A model generated the notes under the pieces. That model made no database searches and was not told where the DNA came from. It saw only the letters and a program-made list of their open reading frames with translations. From Obelidium mucronatum (lineage: Eukaryota; Chytridiomycota; Chytridiomycetes; Chytridiales; Chytriomycetaceae): a DNA stretch of 64,000 bases. Of this stretch, positions 36,481 to 49,857 are shown one piece after another. Within the stretch, counting starts at the first letter, position 1; every line of letters begins with the position of its first letter. Location: NCBI GenBank assembly GCA_025765595.1, contig JAIVFH010000059.1, positions 124,001-188,000 on the forward strand, written 5' to 3'. The position numbers and the translations under genes are program-made.

Positions 36481-39400
36481 GCACTAGGATTTTGGCCTGC
36501 TGATGGTGCAGTCCCTTGACTCTTTACATTCCATTCCCTCTGTTCACCCATATGCCAACATTTTGTACTATGACTTCATGCACCTTATTCAGCAACATCC
36601 ATCAGCCTCTAACAGATTAATGAATGAGGTTTTTCTATTCACGGCCTGCTTATTTCAAACCCTCTGATCTGCCAAATACAGTGCAAGCTAGTATTAAACT
36701 ACTTGATTCACATGAAAAATTTCATTCATGGGGTGGGGCAGTATAGTACATGTGAGCTTGGGTTAGAATATGCCAAGTAAGCAGCACCAATTGCAGTCTT
36801 ACGATGACAATTTGTTTGACATCTTCTGTTCACTGTTCATCAAGATTTTATTTAAATAGCTCACCAGAGTTTCTTTGGAAAGCAAGAGGTAGCCTCTTTA
36901 AATTTTCTGACAATCAAAATAAAACACCCCCTAGAAAGAAATGTTTGCCCCCAGGTATTAAATCCTATAAAGACAAAATGAATTTGTAACCTGCACTGCG
37001 AAGAAGCAGAGTGACTGAGCGTATGTCTCTAGTTTGAATGCCGCAACACCATTGATGCTACAATTGAGCTGATTTGCTAGAAACTGTTCAGGCCTCCAGT
37101 CAGTAACATGAGTCGCATAGCCTATTTGGTAATGTCGGGGCCTAGTAACCTAGAGGCACTAGGAAACCCCAAGAATTGCTGGGTGTCGTGACTCTCCCAA
37201 CAAGATTCATGAATTTAGAAAGGAAATGTTCTTTCAGAGATGGGTGAAAGCATTTATGGGAAAATAAATATGGGTAACTGGTAGAAGCAGCATGATGAAG
37301 AAGTATGCTGATGCAACTCAACTGAATGACAAGACTAGTGAGCATCAAATGTATCTGATTTCACCAAATCTTCCATTAGCTATTAAACACAATTGGAAAA
37401 CAAAACTACTTGTTGGATTTGTTCCAAAAGCCTTTGTCAAGTGGTGTAAAGCTGAAATCGGTACAGAAAAATCAAAGAAAACTAAACGCAATTTCTATCA
37501 TGCAGCTCTGAAGATTCTATTGGAGCAAATCAAGCAATACCAAAATTTGGTTGGGAATGGAGTTGGTGCATTTTGTTCCAAGGATCTCATGCTTTCCTGT
37601 CAACATGCGTGAACATTATATGATGTCACTGTTAAGATCATGCTGGCGCGTCTCCATGCATTCATTATATGGTTCCCCAAAGGTATTTCCACTGGACAGA
37701 ATTCCCAGAACTTGATGTCATGGATTCTGACAGTGGGGACCATGATTACAACCACATGTTGGATCATAGCTACATGTTAAGACCAAGAATGGAAGCTGGG
37801 ATGAATAGAATTGCTAGCTGTGGTGACAGCAAAAAAAATTGGGCGCATTCCTTGAACACTGGAACAGAAAACGCCTTCGCCGGATTTATGTGTGTGAACT
37901 TGCATGAAATTTTCTCCTATCAAACTAAATTGAGAATTAGATCATGTTGTAGATAAGCTCGTCATTATAACTTCTAGGTCAAATATCATATGAGCAAATC
38001 AACATTGTGTGGTCCATGACAATCTGAAACTTGAAAGCTGGAAAGAAATGGTGGCAATATCACCCTTCAAAGTTGTGAGGTCTCTCAATTGGAAACAATG
38101 ATCAATCAATGGCAAGGTATGTGTTTGGAAATCCAGAAAACTCCTCAAAGCTTTCCTTGATTTGCCAAACAGATCAAGAGGCAGTTGACTTGCTCATGGC
38201 AAACAAAGAAGCTGACTCATCCAAAGTGCCAGGATGAGTTAAGTAATGAAGAGGAGCTGCAGGCCATTAAGCATTTCTGCAATCCTGATAACAAAGGCTT
38301 ATTTACTCTGAGCTTCTGTTTGAACCACATCTTGTCATACTTTGTATCCAACACCAATCTGTACGGTGGTCAGTACGCCCCTACAAAACTTCACAAAACA
38401 CAAAAAAGTAACTGACCAATCAGAAACTCACCAATCAAAATATGGTAAAGAAAACAGGAAAGGCCAAACCAACTTTATTTTCGCCGTCTATCATAGACAT
38501 TTAACACTTTTAAAAACAGCCATGGTGTTTAATTTTGTCCCATAGCTCTCTTTGCCATCAAAGTTTCCAAAGAACCTTCTGCTCCCACTACATCTCTGTT
38601 TAGAGACATGACAGTGGCAGTTAAACCACCCATCCCCGATTGGGGACAATTTGGACTCCTCTATAACCAAATTAGTTATCATTGATTACAGCAACATCTG
38701 ACGCGGCGTGCCAACCCCAAGATACAAGAATCTGGATCTCATATCTAATCCCCCTCTCAAACGTTGTATTACAACACATAATTTTCACTGCCACACTGTA
38801 CAGCCGGCATGTTATGAGGCCAATCCATCACTTTGAGAAGCTTTTGACGCCTTGGTTTGCTACAGTGTTCAAGAACCCTTCTGGCAGTGTGCTTTAGATT
38901 CCCGAGTCTTGTGCTGTCCATGCTGTCAACACTGTTGCGGTAAGCCGCTCTTGACAAGATAACACCATGAAGTGCTGATCCTGTTACGAGCACAGAGGTG
39001 GGAATTTATGCTCTTGTTAAACTGGAAGAAGATGGCAATGCATATGCGGGCGTCCGCGCTGGAGTGTCATTATCTTAAATCGGGTACTGGTTGTGTTCTG
39101 GCTCAAGAATATGTATTATTAATAAATATTTGCTTCAAAAAACTGTGATAGAATCCTTTTTCAGCCAGTCCAGAGTATAGCAGAAAGTGTCTTGCGATAG
39201 CTGTAAACTATCAGAATTTTATTGCTGTCAACAAAAAAGCAATGAAACATATGTTGAACACAAACACAATTCTGAAACATCAGTCATTTATTTCGGGTTT
39301 CACATACTCAACCACTCCCCAAATGTATTACTATATATTGGTTCATTTTCCCCTTCTTGTGTTTCTTTACTTCTTGCTCTGATTCTCTTGTGCTGTGTTC

Positions 39401-39524
39401 CCTATTGCTCACACACACACTGTTCTTCAACATGCTCAAGTTAAACTGGCGTTTCTATGTAGTTACATATGGTGAGTATACATACTTGGACACTATTTCT
39501 CTAAATAGTTAATTTGTTTCAATT
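36481..39524. other. Gene-poor region with short coding-like relics
   Basis: About 3 kb with no intact gene. A + frame at 37292-37612 (106 residues, LAIKHNWKTKLLVGFVPKAF, then QIKQYQNLVGNGVGAFCSKD) is followed in another frame by YDVTVKIMLARLHAF; this looks like broken protein-coding sequence of an unrecognised element. The rest shows nothing I can support. Confidence 0.4.
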
Positions 39525-40939
39525 AGTTTGGTTACTCCAGATGAATACATGTGGAACACGATCACAACAACATACTCAAAATACGTAGCATACCGGGCTA
39601 TGTGTAAAAAAACATTTCAGTTCACGGGAATGCCAGCTACGGAAGACGCTGAAGGCAAATTCCGCCAGGTTGTTACAGCTGGAATTGCAGTTGTCGAAAT
39701 GGTTCATGCAAGCACATTTAGACAGGTTGGATCCAAGAAATATCGAACCAAATGATTTCATCATGAAATTATTCAACGCTTTCACGGAGATAATGCTGTC
39801 CATTGCTATATACACAGTTGCTGTCGCATCTAAATCAATAAAAGACAAGTGTGACAGTAATCAGGTGGATGGTATTGTTTTGTGCAGAATGCTTGAACAC
39901 AAACAAGGTGTTAATAAGTTAAGATATTTTAAGAAATCTTTTAATGAGTTAAGGCCTCTAGGAAAAACCCTGCTGATACTTCACAAGGAAGATACACCAA
40001 TGGATCTTGAAGAGGAGACATGAACACCAGCAAGCCTGCCAATGGTAGTGAACCAGAATGTGATGCTGGCCCTTGTCTGAATGCAAGCAATCCACCTGCT
40101 CACCCTTCAAATGCCCAACCTGAAACTCTTGGATTCATACCTGGTGACAATGATTCCACATCTGGTGCAACTCCCCAACCTCCCGCTCCGACTACAGACC
40201 AACAACACAAGCCAGCACCCAAGGCCCGAGTTCCAACACCTCAACAAACAACTCCAGCATCCCCTCCACCTCCTCATGCCCCGCTGCCCATACTGATTGC
40301 CCCCAGAAAATCAGATAGACAGCAAGCTTCTGGTGCACCTGAAGGTCCCTCGACGCCAACCTGCCCCAAGAGAAGAAAGTCTCAGATTTCTGCCCCTGCT
40401 TCCAGCAACAGTGAGCCATGTCAATCCTCCAAAAAAGGAAAGATCCAAGCCCCTCCAAACTAATTGCCACTAACCAGCAATTCTTCACTGAAGCTTTCAA
40501 AGGAACATTTAAAAATGAAGCTGGGGATGACTTTATTGAAATCAAGACCGAAAAAAACCAGGTTTGTGAAGACTGGACACTGTGAAGCTGCTGAGTATTT
40601 TCTCTGTTATGGTCACCTCACTATGAACGAATTCAGAAAGTAGGCAGCAGCAACCCAATTGGGCCAGCTATATGCAGACATTTTCAAAAGAGGTAGAATC
40701 ATCTTTTTGCAACATGATTGTAGTTTATCTATAATGTGATTTGTGTATTTTTTTAATTATCAGCTGTTCTGTCAAACAAATTTATTTCGGACTCGTCTGA
40801 AGATGAAGTTAAAGTAAATGTAGTCGAGCAAGCTGGGTTGAGTACAATGTGCTCATCAATAGTCAAAGAAGTATCAACAGTTAGGAATGCAAATGTTGCT
40901 GGAGATGATCTGATGGTGTTGGACACATTAGTGGGCTGA
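39525..40939 (+). pseudogene. Degenerate gene with frameshifts, unknown product
   Basis: Coding-like blocks follow one another on +: TPDEYMWNTITTTYSKYVAY (39528-39755), a shifted block LDRLDPRNIEPNDFIMKLFN to MDLEEET and TGA (to 40023), a Pro/Thr-rich block (40020-40463), TNQQFFTEAFKGTFKNEAGD (40470-40560), and after a possible intron AVLSNKFISDSSEDEVKVNV to a stop at 40939. At least two frame changes and a TAG lie between. Charged, basic (CPKRRKS) and proline-rich parts suggest a nuclear protein or an element-coded protein. No family recognised. Confidence 0.4.
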
Positions 40940-41055
40940 CCCCGTCCGAGGCTAGAGAACACATGGAATACAGTGGAGATTTTCAGAAAGAGGGGAGAGA
41001 TCCCATGGATATGGAGTTTGACAATTGATGGGGTGGCAATATGGACCTTCCTTCA

Positions 41056-41197
41056 TGTTGGAGGCACATGAAACTCATGTTGCAAGCTCCATGTTTGGAA
41101 ATAAAGTTTAAGAATTATCTCCAAAATCTCTCTGGTGTCCACAACAATCAGCTCGCCTGTCTACAGAACCAGCACCGCTTCCAGTCCCTCTACAACA
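41056..41197 (+). repeat. 5' LTR of the copia element
   Basis: 142 bp, TGTTG...CAACA termini, contains AATAAAG (a polyadenylation-like signal). About 94 percent identical by eye to the 3' LTR. Confidence 0.88.
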
Positions 41198-41379
41198 GAT
41201 TAAGAAGTCTTATTACTCAACATCTGTTCAATTTTTCCTGTACCAATTAGTCAGGGAACCCTTAAAAAGCCGGAACTTTCAAGCATTTACTGTTACACAA
41301 GCACCTCAGCCGCTACTACCAAAGCCGCTACAGCTTCTAAATCTACTACAAACAGCTAAAACTACTTATTAAAACCAGT

Positions 41380-43052
41380 AACCCTAACCCAAAAAGAAAT
41401 GCGAAGAAGACATCAGGACCTCTACCCCGATGGATGCTGTAGAGTATGCCTCTCAGATGAGGAAGAAACAAATGAGCACCTATGGAACTGCCCAGTAATG
41501 CAAGAAACCAGAGGAGAAATTATGACCAACTTCATCGAAAATCTTAGTAAAAAGATTGAAGAAGAGTGCCAAAAGGAAAGCAAGGAGAAACCACAACGAC
41601 CCAGTAACCCTGAGGGGGGCATCCAACCAACTCTAATACCAACGGGAAGCAACCCGAAAGGAGAAATTGAGAAAGAAAGTAATCTGACACTATAGGAAAT
41701 TAAGACCAAACTGGAGAAGTGGTTCAGAAACTGGATGGGACAACCAACAAACCAATACATGGAGGAAAACATGAACCCAATAAACTCCAAAACAGACAGA
41801 TTCTCATTTGAACAGGTTGCAGGATATGGACTTATACCAGAGATAACCCATGAATGCATCAAAAAATGTGGAGTACAGAAGGCGGAAAGTACCAGAAGAA
41901 TTATTGTACAATCATGGAAAGACCTGAGATACGAAGTAAAAGAGAAAATCTGGAAATACCGCAACGAAAAGACAATTGAATTTGAACTTGCCTGCGGAAT
42001 CACTGAGAAAGACAAAACCAAGAGGAAAGATAAAAACCCCAGAAAAGAGGGACCCAAAAACAAAACTGAAAAGAACAATGAACCAAGAACAACCAAAAAC
42101 ACAAAGATCAAAAGTGAAACCATATGACAACTATGCGAGGGGATAATGGACGCAACAGGAAACCAGGAATGCTCAGGAAGAATGGGGAGAATTAAAAAAG
42201 CAATCAAAACGCTAATGGAAGACAGAAAAGGAATCAAGAAAATACAGCCTGGATGGACAACAACATCTAGCAGATACATGAACGCATAGGTCAAGAATGA
42301 TGAATTCAAATACAAACCAAAAAAACACCAAGTGCCAGGAAAGAAATCGAAAACTGACAAGAGCAGACAGAAAAACAAAAAGAAGGAAATGCATGGAGAG
42401 GAAAAGGAAATTGAAAAGAAACAACTGAAAAGGAAACTGGAAGAACTACAAGAATATGAAGACAGAGCATTCAAAGAGCTAAGAAAAGGGAAAACGACAT
42501 TGGAAGAAATCAGCCATGACATAGCAAGGGAAAGACAAAGACTAGAAATTCCTGACAGAGATGTGGACATGGAACTGGTATCCCTACAAATACTCAAGGG
42601 ACGGCAACAAGAGTGGACCTATCCAGAGGGGATTCCACCAACACAAGGATCAAGCAAGCAGCAAGGGGACCGGAACCCCACAAGCAAGAGACATATGGTG
42701 GAAGGGAGGCCAGATGGGGGCTCTCTTTTTTCCCCACAGGGGTTTTTGATACCGAGGCCCCCGATAAACGTGGAAGCTCAAGAGGACCTGAGGGATGGGA
42801 GTGGAGAAAGCGGGATTGTTGCAGATTAGGGGTACACAACATAGGTGGAAACTCAAGACGAGTTGGAGGATGGGAGCGGGGAAGTGATTGTGATAGTAGA
42901 CGGGGGGTCTACAAGGGGGATTAGGTGGAAATCACTCGTAATCCGGAGTATGAGGCCGGGCCTTACTTATCAATCCGAGCAATTGGGGGGAAAATAGTAG
43001 TTCCACAAGTGTTTATTACAAAATACAATTCATACCAAAAAAAAAAAAAAAA
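41380..43052 (+). mobile_element. Non-LTR (LINE-type) retrotransposon fragment, nested
   Basis: 1673 bp inserted in the copia leader. The 26 bases 41354-41379 are repeated at 43053-43078, a target-site duplication, and the insert ends in a 17-base poly(A). Its first bases are AACCCTAACCC, which with the preceding T reads as two telomere-type TAACCC units. Open frames (41399-41695, 41735-42127, 42332-42829) show a zinc-finger-like CCRVCLSDEEETNEHLWNCP of the kind found at LINE reverse-transcriptase C-termini, then highly charged Lys/Glu-rich sequence. Endonuclease and reverse transcriptase cores are absent, so it is 5'-truncated. Product function is inference. Confidence 0.85.
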
Positions 43053-43181
43053 AGCTAAAACTACTTATTAAAACCAGTTTATTCTACTACAACAACTACA
43101 ACTTTCTACTACTTGAAACACTTGAAACTCAACCAACCCCCAACTACTACGCCTCAAAAATTTTTCTGACTTCAACAAAAA

Positions 43182-44809
43182 ATGACAACCAACAACAACT
43201 TGAAAACAACTTTTACACTTGACCATGACAACATCAGTGACTTCCACCAGTGGGTTGACGATATTGAAGGTGTTGCAGCCCAACACAATGTTCTCCACAC
43301 CATCTGTCTTGACCAAGAGTCCCACAATGACAACATCAACAACTACTTGGTTCCTTATGGTCCAAATGGTGCAATCACGGCTGATCCGCAGCTTCTTAAA
43401 CTTGCAGTCTGGGATAATCCTGAAGACCCGAACGATCCATGGGTTCTTCAACTGACTGATGTCCCAAATACTTGTCCAGGGTCTTACGCAAACAACAAGA
43501 TGATGCAACGTATCATCAAATGGAACATCTCCGCTGCCCTATTGAATATTTGTCAGCAAAACACCAAATGTGCACGTACCTGGATTCGAAACCTCCAGAC
43601 ATACTACAATGCACAGACTAGGACAGATACGAAGGAGACTATCAAAGAATGGATCACACTTCAACATCTGTCACATGAGTCGATTAGCGAATACTATAAC
43701 CGATTCTCAAATATTCTCACCAAGATGCGCGCTGATCCAACTAATGCCACATTCCGTCCATTCGTCAATCTCCCTGAAGTCATTAATCATGTCATTGACG
43801 CACTCTATAAACAATCTTTTGGTCATCAAATTCAAAGAATCAAAAGTCTTGAAATTACAAACCTCAGTGATCTCTTGAAAGAACTCCTGGAGACTGAGAA
43901 GAACATCGGCTTCAAACCAAAAAAGACTGCAAATGATTTTGCCTTGCTCCTTGGAAGTGGACAACCCAACGGAAGCAGCAACTTCAACTCCAATGGGACT
44001 GGGCGAGGAGGTTTCCGTGGACGTGGTAGAGGCCGTGGTCGCGGAAGCTTCAACAATGCGAACGGCCGTCCCGGACCTTATCCAGCTCAGAACACCCAGT
44101 GGAATCGTGGAGGCGGGAACTCTAATAGGGGAGGATACGTTAACCAGGGAAGACAATTTCCTGTTAATAGTAACCAACCCACTCACCGCTTACATGCCTT
44201 AGAGTTTACAACTCAACAACCTCCAAGTCCTTGCCAAACTTGCAGGGGCAACCACTTTCACGTTCAATGCTTCAAGTTGCAAGACTACCCATTCAACGCG
44301 CTACTTCCATTCCCTCAGGGGAAGCCGCTGCTGCCACCAAACAAGATCCGCAACGACATAGTCAAACTGTTGTAGAGGGACTGGAAGCGGTGCTGGTTCT
44401 GTAGACAGGTGAGCTGATCGTTGTGGGCACTAGAGAGATTTTGGAGAGAATTCTTTTTATCTTTATTCCCAAACATGGAGCTTGCAACATGAGTTTCATG
44501 TGCCTCCAACACAAACATCCGCTGATCCAGCAACTACTTTCGAAACCGCAAAACGCATTGTTCAATGCTCCTTTCGACAACTACCAATGGCAACAACCCG
44601 TTTACTACCAACAGCAATCACTGATGGTTCCGCAACAACAACTTCCACCACCGCCTGCTGCTCAACTACAACCTACAGTTACATTCCAGCAGCATCCTAC
44701 AGTTATAAATGATCAGCAAACCATAAATACTATAAATACCCAGGCAAATAACTTAGCTTCTGGGTTGGGTACTATGGTTCCTGCAGGTTTTTACCAGGGC
44801 CAGCAATAA
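43182..44809 (+). pseudogene. Copia gag, interrupted by a solo LTR
   Basis: The gag frame opens at ATG 43182 and runs to 44367. It includes a capsid-like part (a UBN2/Retrotran_gag-like helical region), an Arg/Gly-rich stretch (RGGFRGRGRGRGRG) and a zinc-knuckle variant CQTCRGNHFHVQC (C-x2-C-x3-H-x4-C). A 144-bp solo LTR then interrupts it and introduces a stop at 44373-44375. The same frame resumes in phase after the LTR and duplicated pentamer and reaches its own TAA at 44807-44809 through a Gln/Pro-rich end. Apart from that insertion, gag is open. Confidence 0.85.
44368..44511 (-). repeat. Solo LTR with 5-bp target duplication, inside gag
   Basis: 144 bp, reverse-complement relative of the two copia LTRs. 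It is flanked by the direct repeat CAAAC at 44363-44367 and 44512-44516, the mark of integrase-mediated insertion. No internal region, so it arose by LTR-LTR recombination or is a mini-element. Confidence 0.93.
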
Positions 44810-44883
44810 GTTGGCCGAAAGATGGACTTGAAGTTGACGCGCCATCTATAACTCAAGTCATCAATACATCAGCGTCACATCAA

Positions 44884-47800
44884 ATGGAAGAAGATGAAAA
44901 TCAAATACCTTCAAGTACTACTGCTACCACTAAGAAGAAGCGACGGAAAGATAAAGCCGTTTCAGATTCTATCATTCATCAGAACATTCAACCGCAACTC
45001 CGCAAAGCCGAACGTACCCTACAATGGAAACAATCAGCAAAATCAACAAATACAACAACATCAAAAACAAAGTTCAGTTTACCTTCAAAGATTGACCCAG
45101 CTCCCGAAGATATTCTGGATTCAAATAATTACAATCAACTCTATGACGAACTTAAAAGGGCGTTCCGCACCGGGGGGGTGATGAGAACATGGTTTTGTCA
45201 CAGCCAGACGCAGTCCCCCCTGCGAATGATAAGTCATTAGAAGAATTCATTACATTATACAACAACACTGAAACACTTACCAGTATCAAGGAAACACCAA
45301 AACTCTTGTACCAGTTTCAGCCAACAAACACTAAATTTGTCTTCGTCATTGATGGAGGTTGCCGAAAGACTTGCTTGAAGACAACAGATTATTTCGTCTC
45401 CTTTACTCCATGTAGCCGAACCTCCGGTACCGCTGACGAAGATGGAACTCCGCTTCAGATTACTGGAACTGGAGACGCAGTCATAATTCTAGAAAATGGA
45501 TACGCGTTATTAATCAAAGACGCGTGCCTCACCCCAAAGATTGTAACTCACCTAATTGGGACAAATGATCTTGAAGACGCTGGACTCCATTTCCAATCTT
45601 CAAGAGGACTTCCCGGTTACATCTTCAAGTCCCATCCATCATCAGACTTGGGACCGCATCAACCTCTATTCCAATGCATCAAACGAAATGGACTCCACTT
45701 TCTTCCAGTACGCAACCATCCCATTTCATCCAATCAGTCACGTCAGTTCCATTCCCTACTCTCAGCCAAACTTCAGAATATGCGTCTAAGCGAATTAAGC
45801 AAAGGACAATTAGAAAGAGCTTCGCGTCAAATGTTAAATGACTTACTGGATTATGAGCTTCGACACCGAATCTTTGGACATGCAAGTGACGCGAGACTCA
45901 GATACATGCAGCGTCATCATACTTCAAGCAACTTGCATCCAATTCAGTTTCCGCCGAAGCCAATGCCATGTGATTCCTGCGAAAGTTGTAAAACAAATAA
46001 GCAACCGTTTAAGTCAGATCCAAAGAAACATCTACCTGGGGAACAACTTGGATTTGACGTTGTCGAAATCAAACCGCCACATCTTGGAAAATATCCATAC
46101 GCACTTGTGATGAACAATTATGGTTCGAAAAGATCTGACGTCGCGCTACTTGAACACAAAGATGAAGCTTTAGTTTGGGCCATCCGACTTCATCAAAAGA
46201 CAATAACAAAATATCAACTTACAACAAAACGGATGCAAATGGATCCAGGAGAACTAGGAAGATCTCCCGCATTCATGAAATATTGCGAACTCAACAATAT
46301 CTCATTCGAGCCAGGAATACCGGAACAGCACCAGATGGATGGAGGGCCCGAACGGACAATTCAAACCTTGAGCAAGATGGCTAGGACTTTCCTATATCAA
46401 TGCAAAGCACCGTTAGAATATTGGGGATATGCATTTGAACACGCATCAGAAATCAACAATGTCTTACCTGTTATATCCCGCGATATTGATAGTCCCGAAT
46501 ATGCCAGCTCCGGAATTCGTCCTCGAACGTCTCATTTCCAACCCTTCGGGTGTGCTGTCAAGTATCTTCCTGTATCAACACAAATCTTGAGCAAAATGGA
46601 GCCAACACGGAAAGAAGGGATTTGGATCCAAGACTCCATCCCAAGTTATTGTCCTCGACTTGGAAACTGCTCGCGTCCATCTCGTTCGATTCAAAGATTG
46701 TATCTTCAAGCCCACTATATACCCGTCGTGGCCGCAACCAACATTCGCCACCTCCACGCAACTTGGTCTTGAGTTTACCAGAGTCACTAATCAAGACAAC
46801 GTCGCTGTATACAAATGTTAAAAATTATCTTGACATAATGGAAAAAGTCAAGAACAAACCTCTCGACGCCGAGACACTTCAAGCTCTGCGAACCAACCGC
46901 AAGCAACCAAAACTACACCACACCGTCCTCAAGGCAAACGCCGCGAGACTTGAACTACAAAACACAAATCAACATTTAACAAAAACGTAAGATACAACAA
47001 CAATAACCCCAATCCTTCCTTACCATTCATCTTGTTTGGAACTTGCGGGGGACGCCTTGTAAGACTTAACGGGAACGGATTGAGGGGAAGCTACAATACA
47101 CAAAACAAAAATTAAATTAATAAGGGCCAAGCCCTGATCCCGGGATCCCCAACACACAAACAATAATTACATACCTTGATCACCTCTATCAACGGTAGCC
47201 ACATACAATTGGAAGTACTCTCGAAGAGAGGAAACTCTCCACATACACATCACTACAAAATCAAAAAACAACTTTTAACACACATCATTACAAAAACATA
47301 TACACACTACTCTTACCTTAATCACTCGAATCAACGACGATACACTAATCAAATACGAATGACACTTAGTAAAACTACAAAACCACTCAAAAGTGCGATG
47401 AAACGTACCTTAACAAGCCAAGGTCTTGGCACTTCGGTACGACCACCGCCGCAGCCACCACCAACAGTACCAAAACCAGCAACGGCGCCGCGAGGAATGT
47501 CTCAGAGACTCAGCAAATCACGGACACTGCTTGCGACGACGCTGCTGTGCTCACCAACACTCGACGAAGAGGAAACACATGTTTTTGGTGAAGAATGGTC
47601 ATCAGTGACGATCGAGGATAAACTATATGACGAACCACTCACCTCGACGCCAATCTCGAAGATTCCTGAATCACCAAAGACACGGAACGCAGCCATGAAG
47701 AGCAAATTCCAAGAAGAATGGCTTACAGCCGAGAAAACCGAACTTGACGCGCTTGTGGACAACAAGACCTACAGACTTGTGAAAGCTCCTGACGGCATCA

Positions 47801-49251
47801 ACATTGTCGGCAGCAAATGGGTTTACAAGGTCAAGTTGAACAGCGATGGATCTGTTGAAAGATTTAAGGAGCGTTTAGTCGCTCAAGGATATACTCAACA
47901 ATTCGGATTGGATTATACGGAGACACACTCACCGGTTATGCGCGCAGCAACTTTCAGATGGCTTTTATCGCTCACAGCAATTAACGGGTGGGATACCCGC
48001 ATGTGCGACGTGAGCACCGCGTACTTGTATGGCGATATCGACGAACCCGTCTACATGAAGCAGCTTCCCGGATACGACGATGGAACGGGCAGGGTCTATG
48101 AACTCCTAAAAGGACTTGTTGAGTATTACGCATAAAGATACTCCTAAAAGGACTTTACGGATTAAAACAAGTGGGTCGTATATGGTATAAGAAGTTGACG
48201 ACTCACCTCAAAGAAACAGGATACACTCAGTTGAAAGCAGACCCGTGCGTCTTCTTTAAGACTGTGGATGGCAAGACGGTGTACTTGGCTATCTACATCG
48301 ACGACTTGTATTTCTTTGGTGACCAAGCACTTATCGATGAGGGCGTGATTTCTCTTAGGAAGGAATTCAAAATGCGAGACTTAGGAAAAATTACCTACAC
48401 AATCGGAATACAAGTTGAACATGTGCCCTCCGGAATCTTCATCCACCAATCAAAAGACATCAAGGAAATCTTGGAGCGATTTATGGGGCATTTTTCGCAT
48501 TATCCAATTTCCACTCCCTTGCCAAGCTCATTTTCACCAACTCCAGCATCAGACACCACCCCCCTGTTCAACAACCCATCCCTATACCTTGAAGCCATCG
48601 GATGCCTCAACTACGCAGCTATCAACACTCGCCCGGACATCTCTACAGCAATCTCTTTTCTCTATCTTCTCCAGCAAACCATCACAACAACACTGGGAAG
48701 ACCTCATGCATGTCTTCCGCTACATTCATGACACACAAGACCACGGTATCTTCTACTCCAAACAAGGCAATTCAAGCCCTATTGGCTACAGCGATGCCGC
48801 GTACAACATCCATCATGAAGCGAAGTCACAGCTTGGCTACATGGTTGTTCTCGCGGATGGCGTCATCAGCTGGAAATCCACCAAGACTCCAGTCACTCCA
48901 CTATCATCTACAGAAGCCGAATACATGTCTATCAGTGAACTAGGACGCGAACTTCAATCTTTTATTCAGCTATACGATACACTCAACATACCACTCGACA
49001 AACCAATTCAAGTATTCGAAGATAACCAGTCTACTATTCATCAATGCAACAATGACGTATTCTCCTATCGACACATCAATATTCGATACCACTATATCCG
49101 CGAACTGGTCAATTTAAAGCAAGTCAAGGTCACTTGGATCAAGACCGCTGACCAGCCAGCCGATTTACTCACCAAGTGCCTTGGACGCAATCAATTCAAG
49201 AAACTTCGTGCCCGATTTGGCATGATGTCTCTTACCGCGATTTCAATTTAA
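44884..49251 (+). pseudogene. Copia pol polyprotein, frame-disrupted
   Basis: In order: a charged linker (44884-45175), a frame change at a G run (45172-45178), protease region with IDGGC in place of the usual D(S/T)G, the gag-pre-integrase His/Cys module (HRIFGH, CDSCESCK), integrase with the D...D...E residues, a frame change near 46610, a gap region (46990-47360), reverse transcriptase with YIDD, and RNase H ending in TAA at 49249-49251. A 38-bp duplicated step at 48103-48155 adds a TAA within the reverse transcriptase, and another frame change lies near 48690. The element can no longer make a complete polyprotein. Confidence 0.88.
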
Positions 49252-49857
49252 ACAATTCACGATTCAAGATTGACTTCCGCGATACGCATTGGGGCTAGTC
49301 GTGATTTGCCCCCAATAATGCTAAGTCAATTCTATTCAATTCAATTCGATTTCGATTCTAGAACCTAGAATACTTCAATATTTTAAACATACACCTCATA
49401 TAGAACAATTCAACTATTTATTCAAGTTCAAAAGTACACAAGAAAACCAACCACTTAGCTCAACGGTCAGAGCTCAAGTCTGCTATCAAGACAACCCAGG
49501 TTCAAGACCTGCTCTGCGCACTTGTTCGATTATTACATATCCGCCTATGAAGGTTTCACTTTATCCTTGCTTCGCCACTTTAATGGTTGAGCGAGGGACG
49601 AGTGTTTTAGTCAGTAAGAATCTGACACAGGGTGTAATAACGCAAGACCGCACAGAAAGACACAACTCTCAAGCGATTCACACGATCAAGGGGAAGGCAC
49701 CATCACGTGACAATCACATGACCTTCGCCGAACCCGAATTAATCACCAAGCCTTAATCAATCATTGGCAATTAATCAAGTCACATTCATGTCACATGACG
49801 CAAGTCTGATTGTTGTTCAATTCATTCTTTATTCAATCATGTTCGCTTGAGGGGAAG
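49252..49857 (+). other. Copia 3' untranslated region with a tRNA-like insert
   Basis: About 600 bp between pol and the 3' LTR. It includes a pol III-type sequence at 49448-49520: an A-box-like TTAGCTCAACGGTCAG and a B-box GGTTCAAGACC. The acceptor arms do not pair, so this is a tRNA-derived (SINE-like) sequence and not a tRNA gene. The region ends in the polypurine tract. Confidence 0.55.

Noticed and set aside
41422..42597. 391-codon - strand frame in the LINE insertion
   Set aside because: Ser/Phe/Leu-rich complement of Lys/Glu-rich + strand coding sequence; orientation is fixed by the poly(A) tail and the zinc-finger-like motif on +.
49448..49520. Functional tRNA gene
   Set aside because: A- and B-boxes are present but acceptor arms do not pair and the anticodon loop lacks the usual U33.
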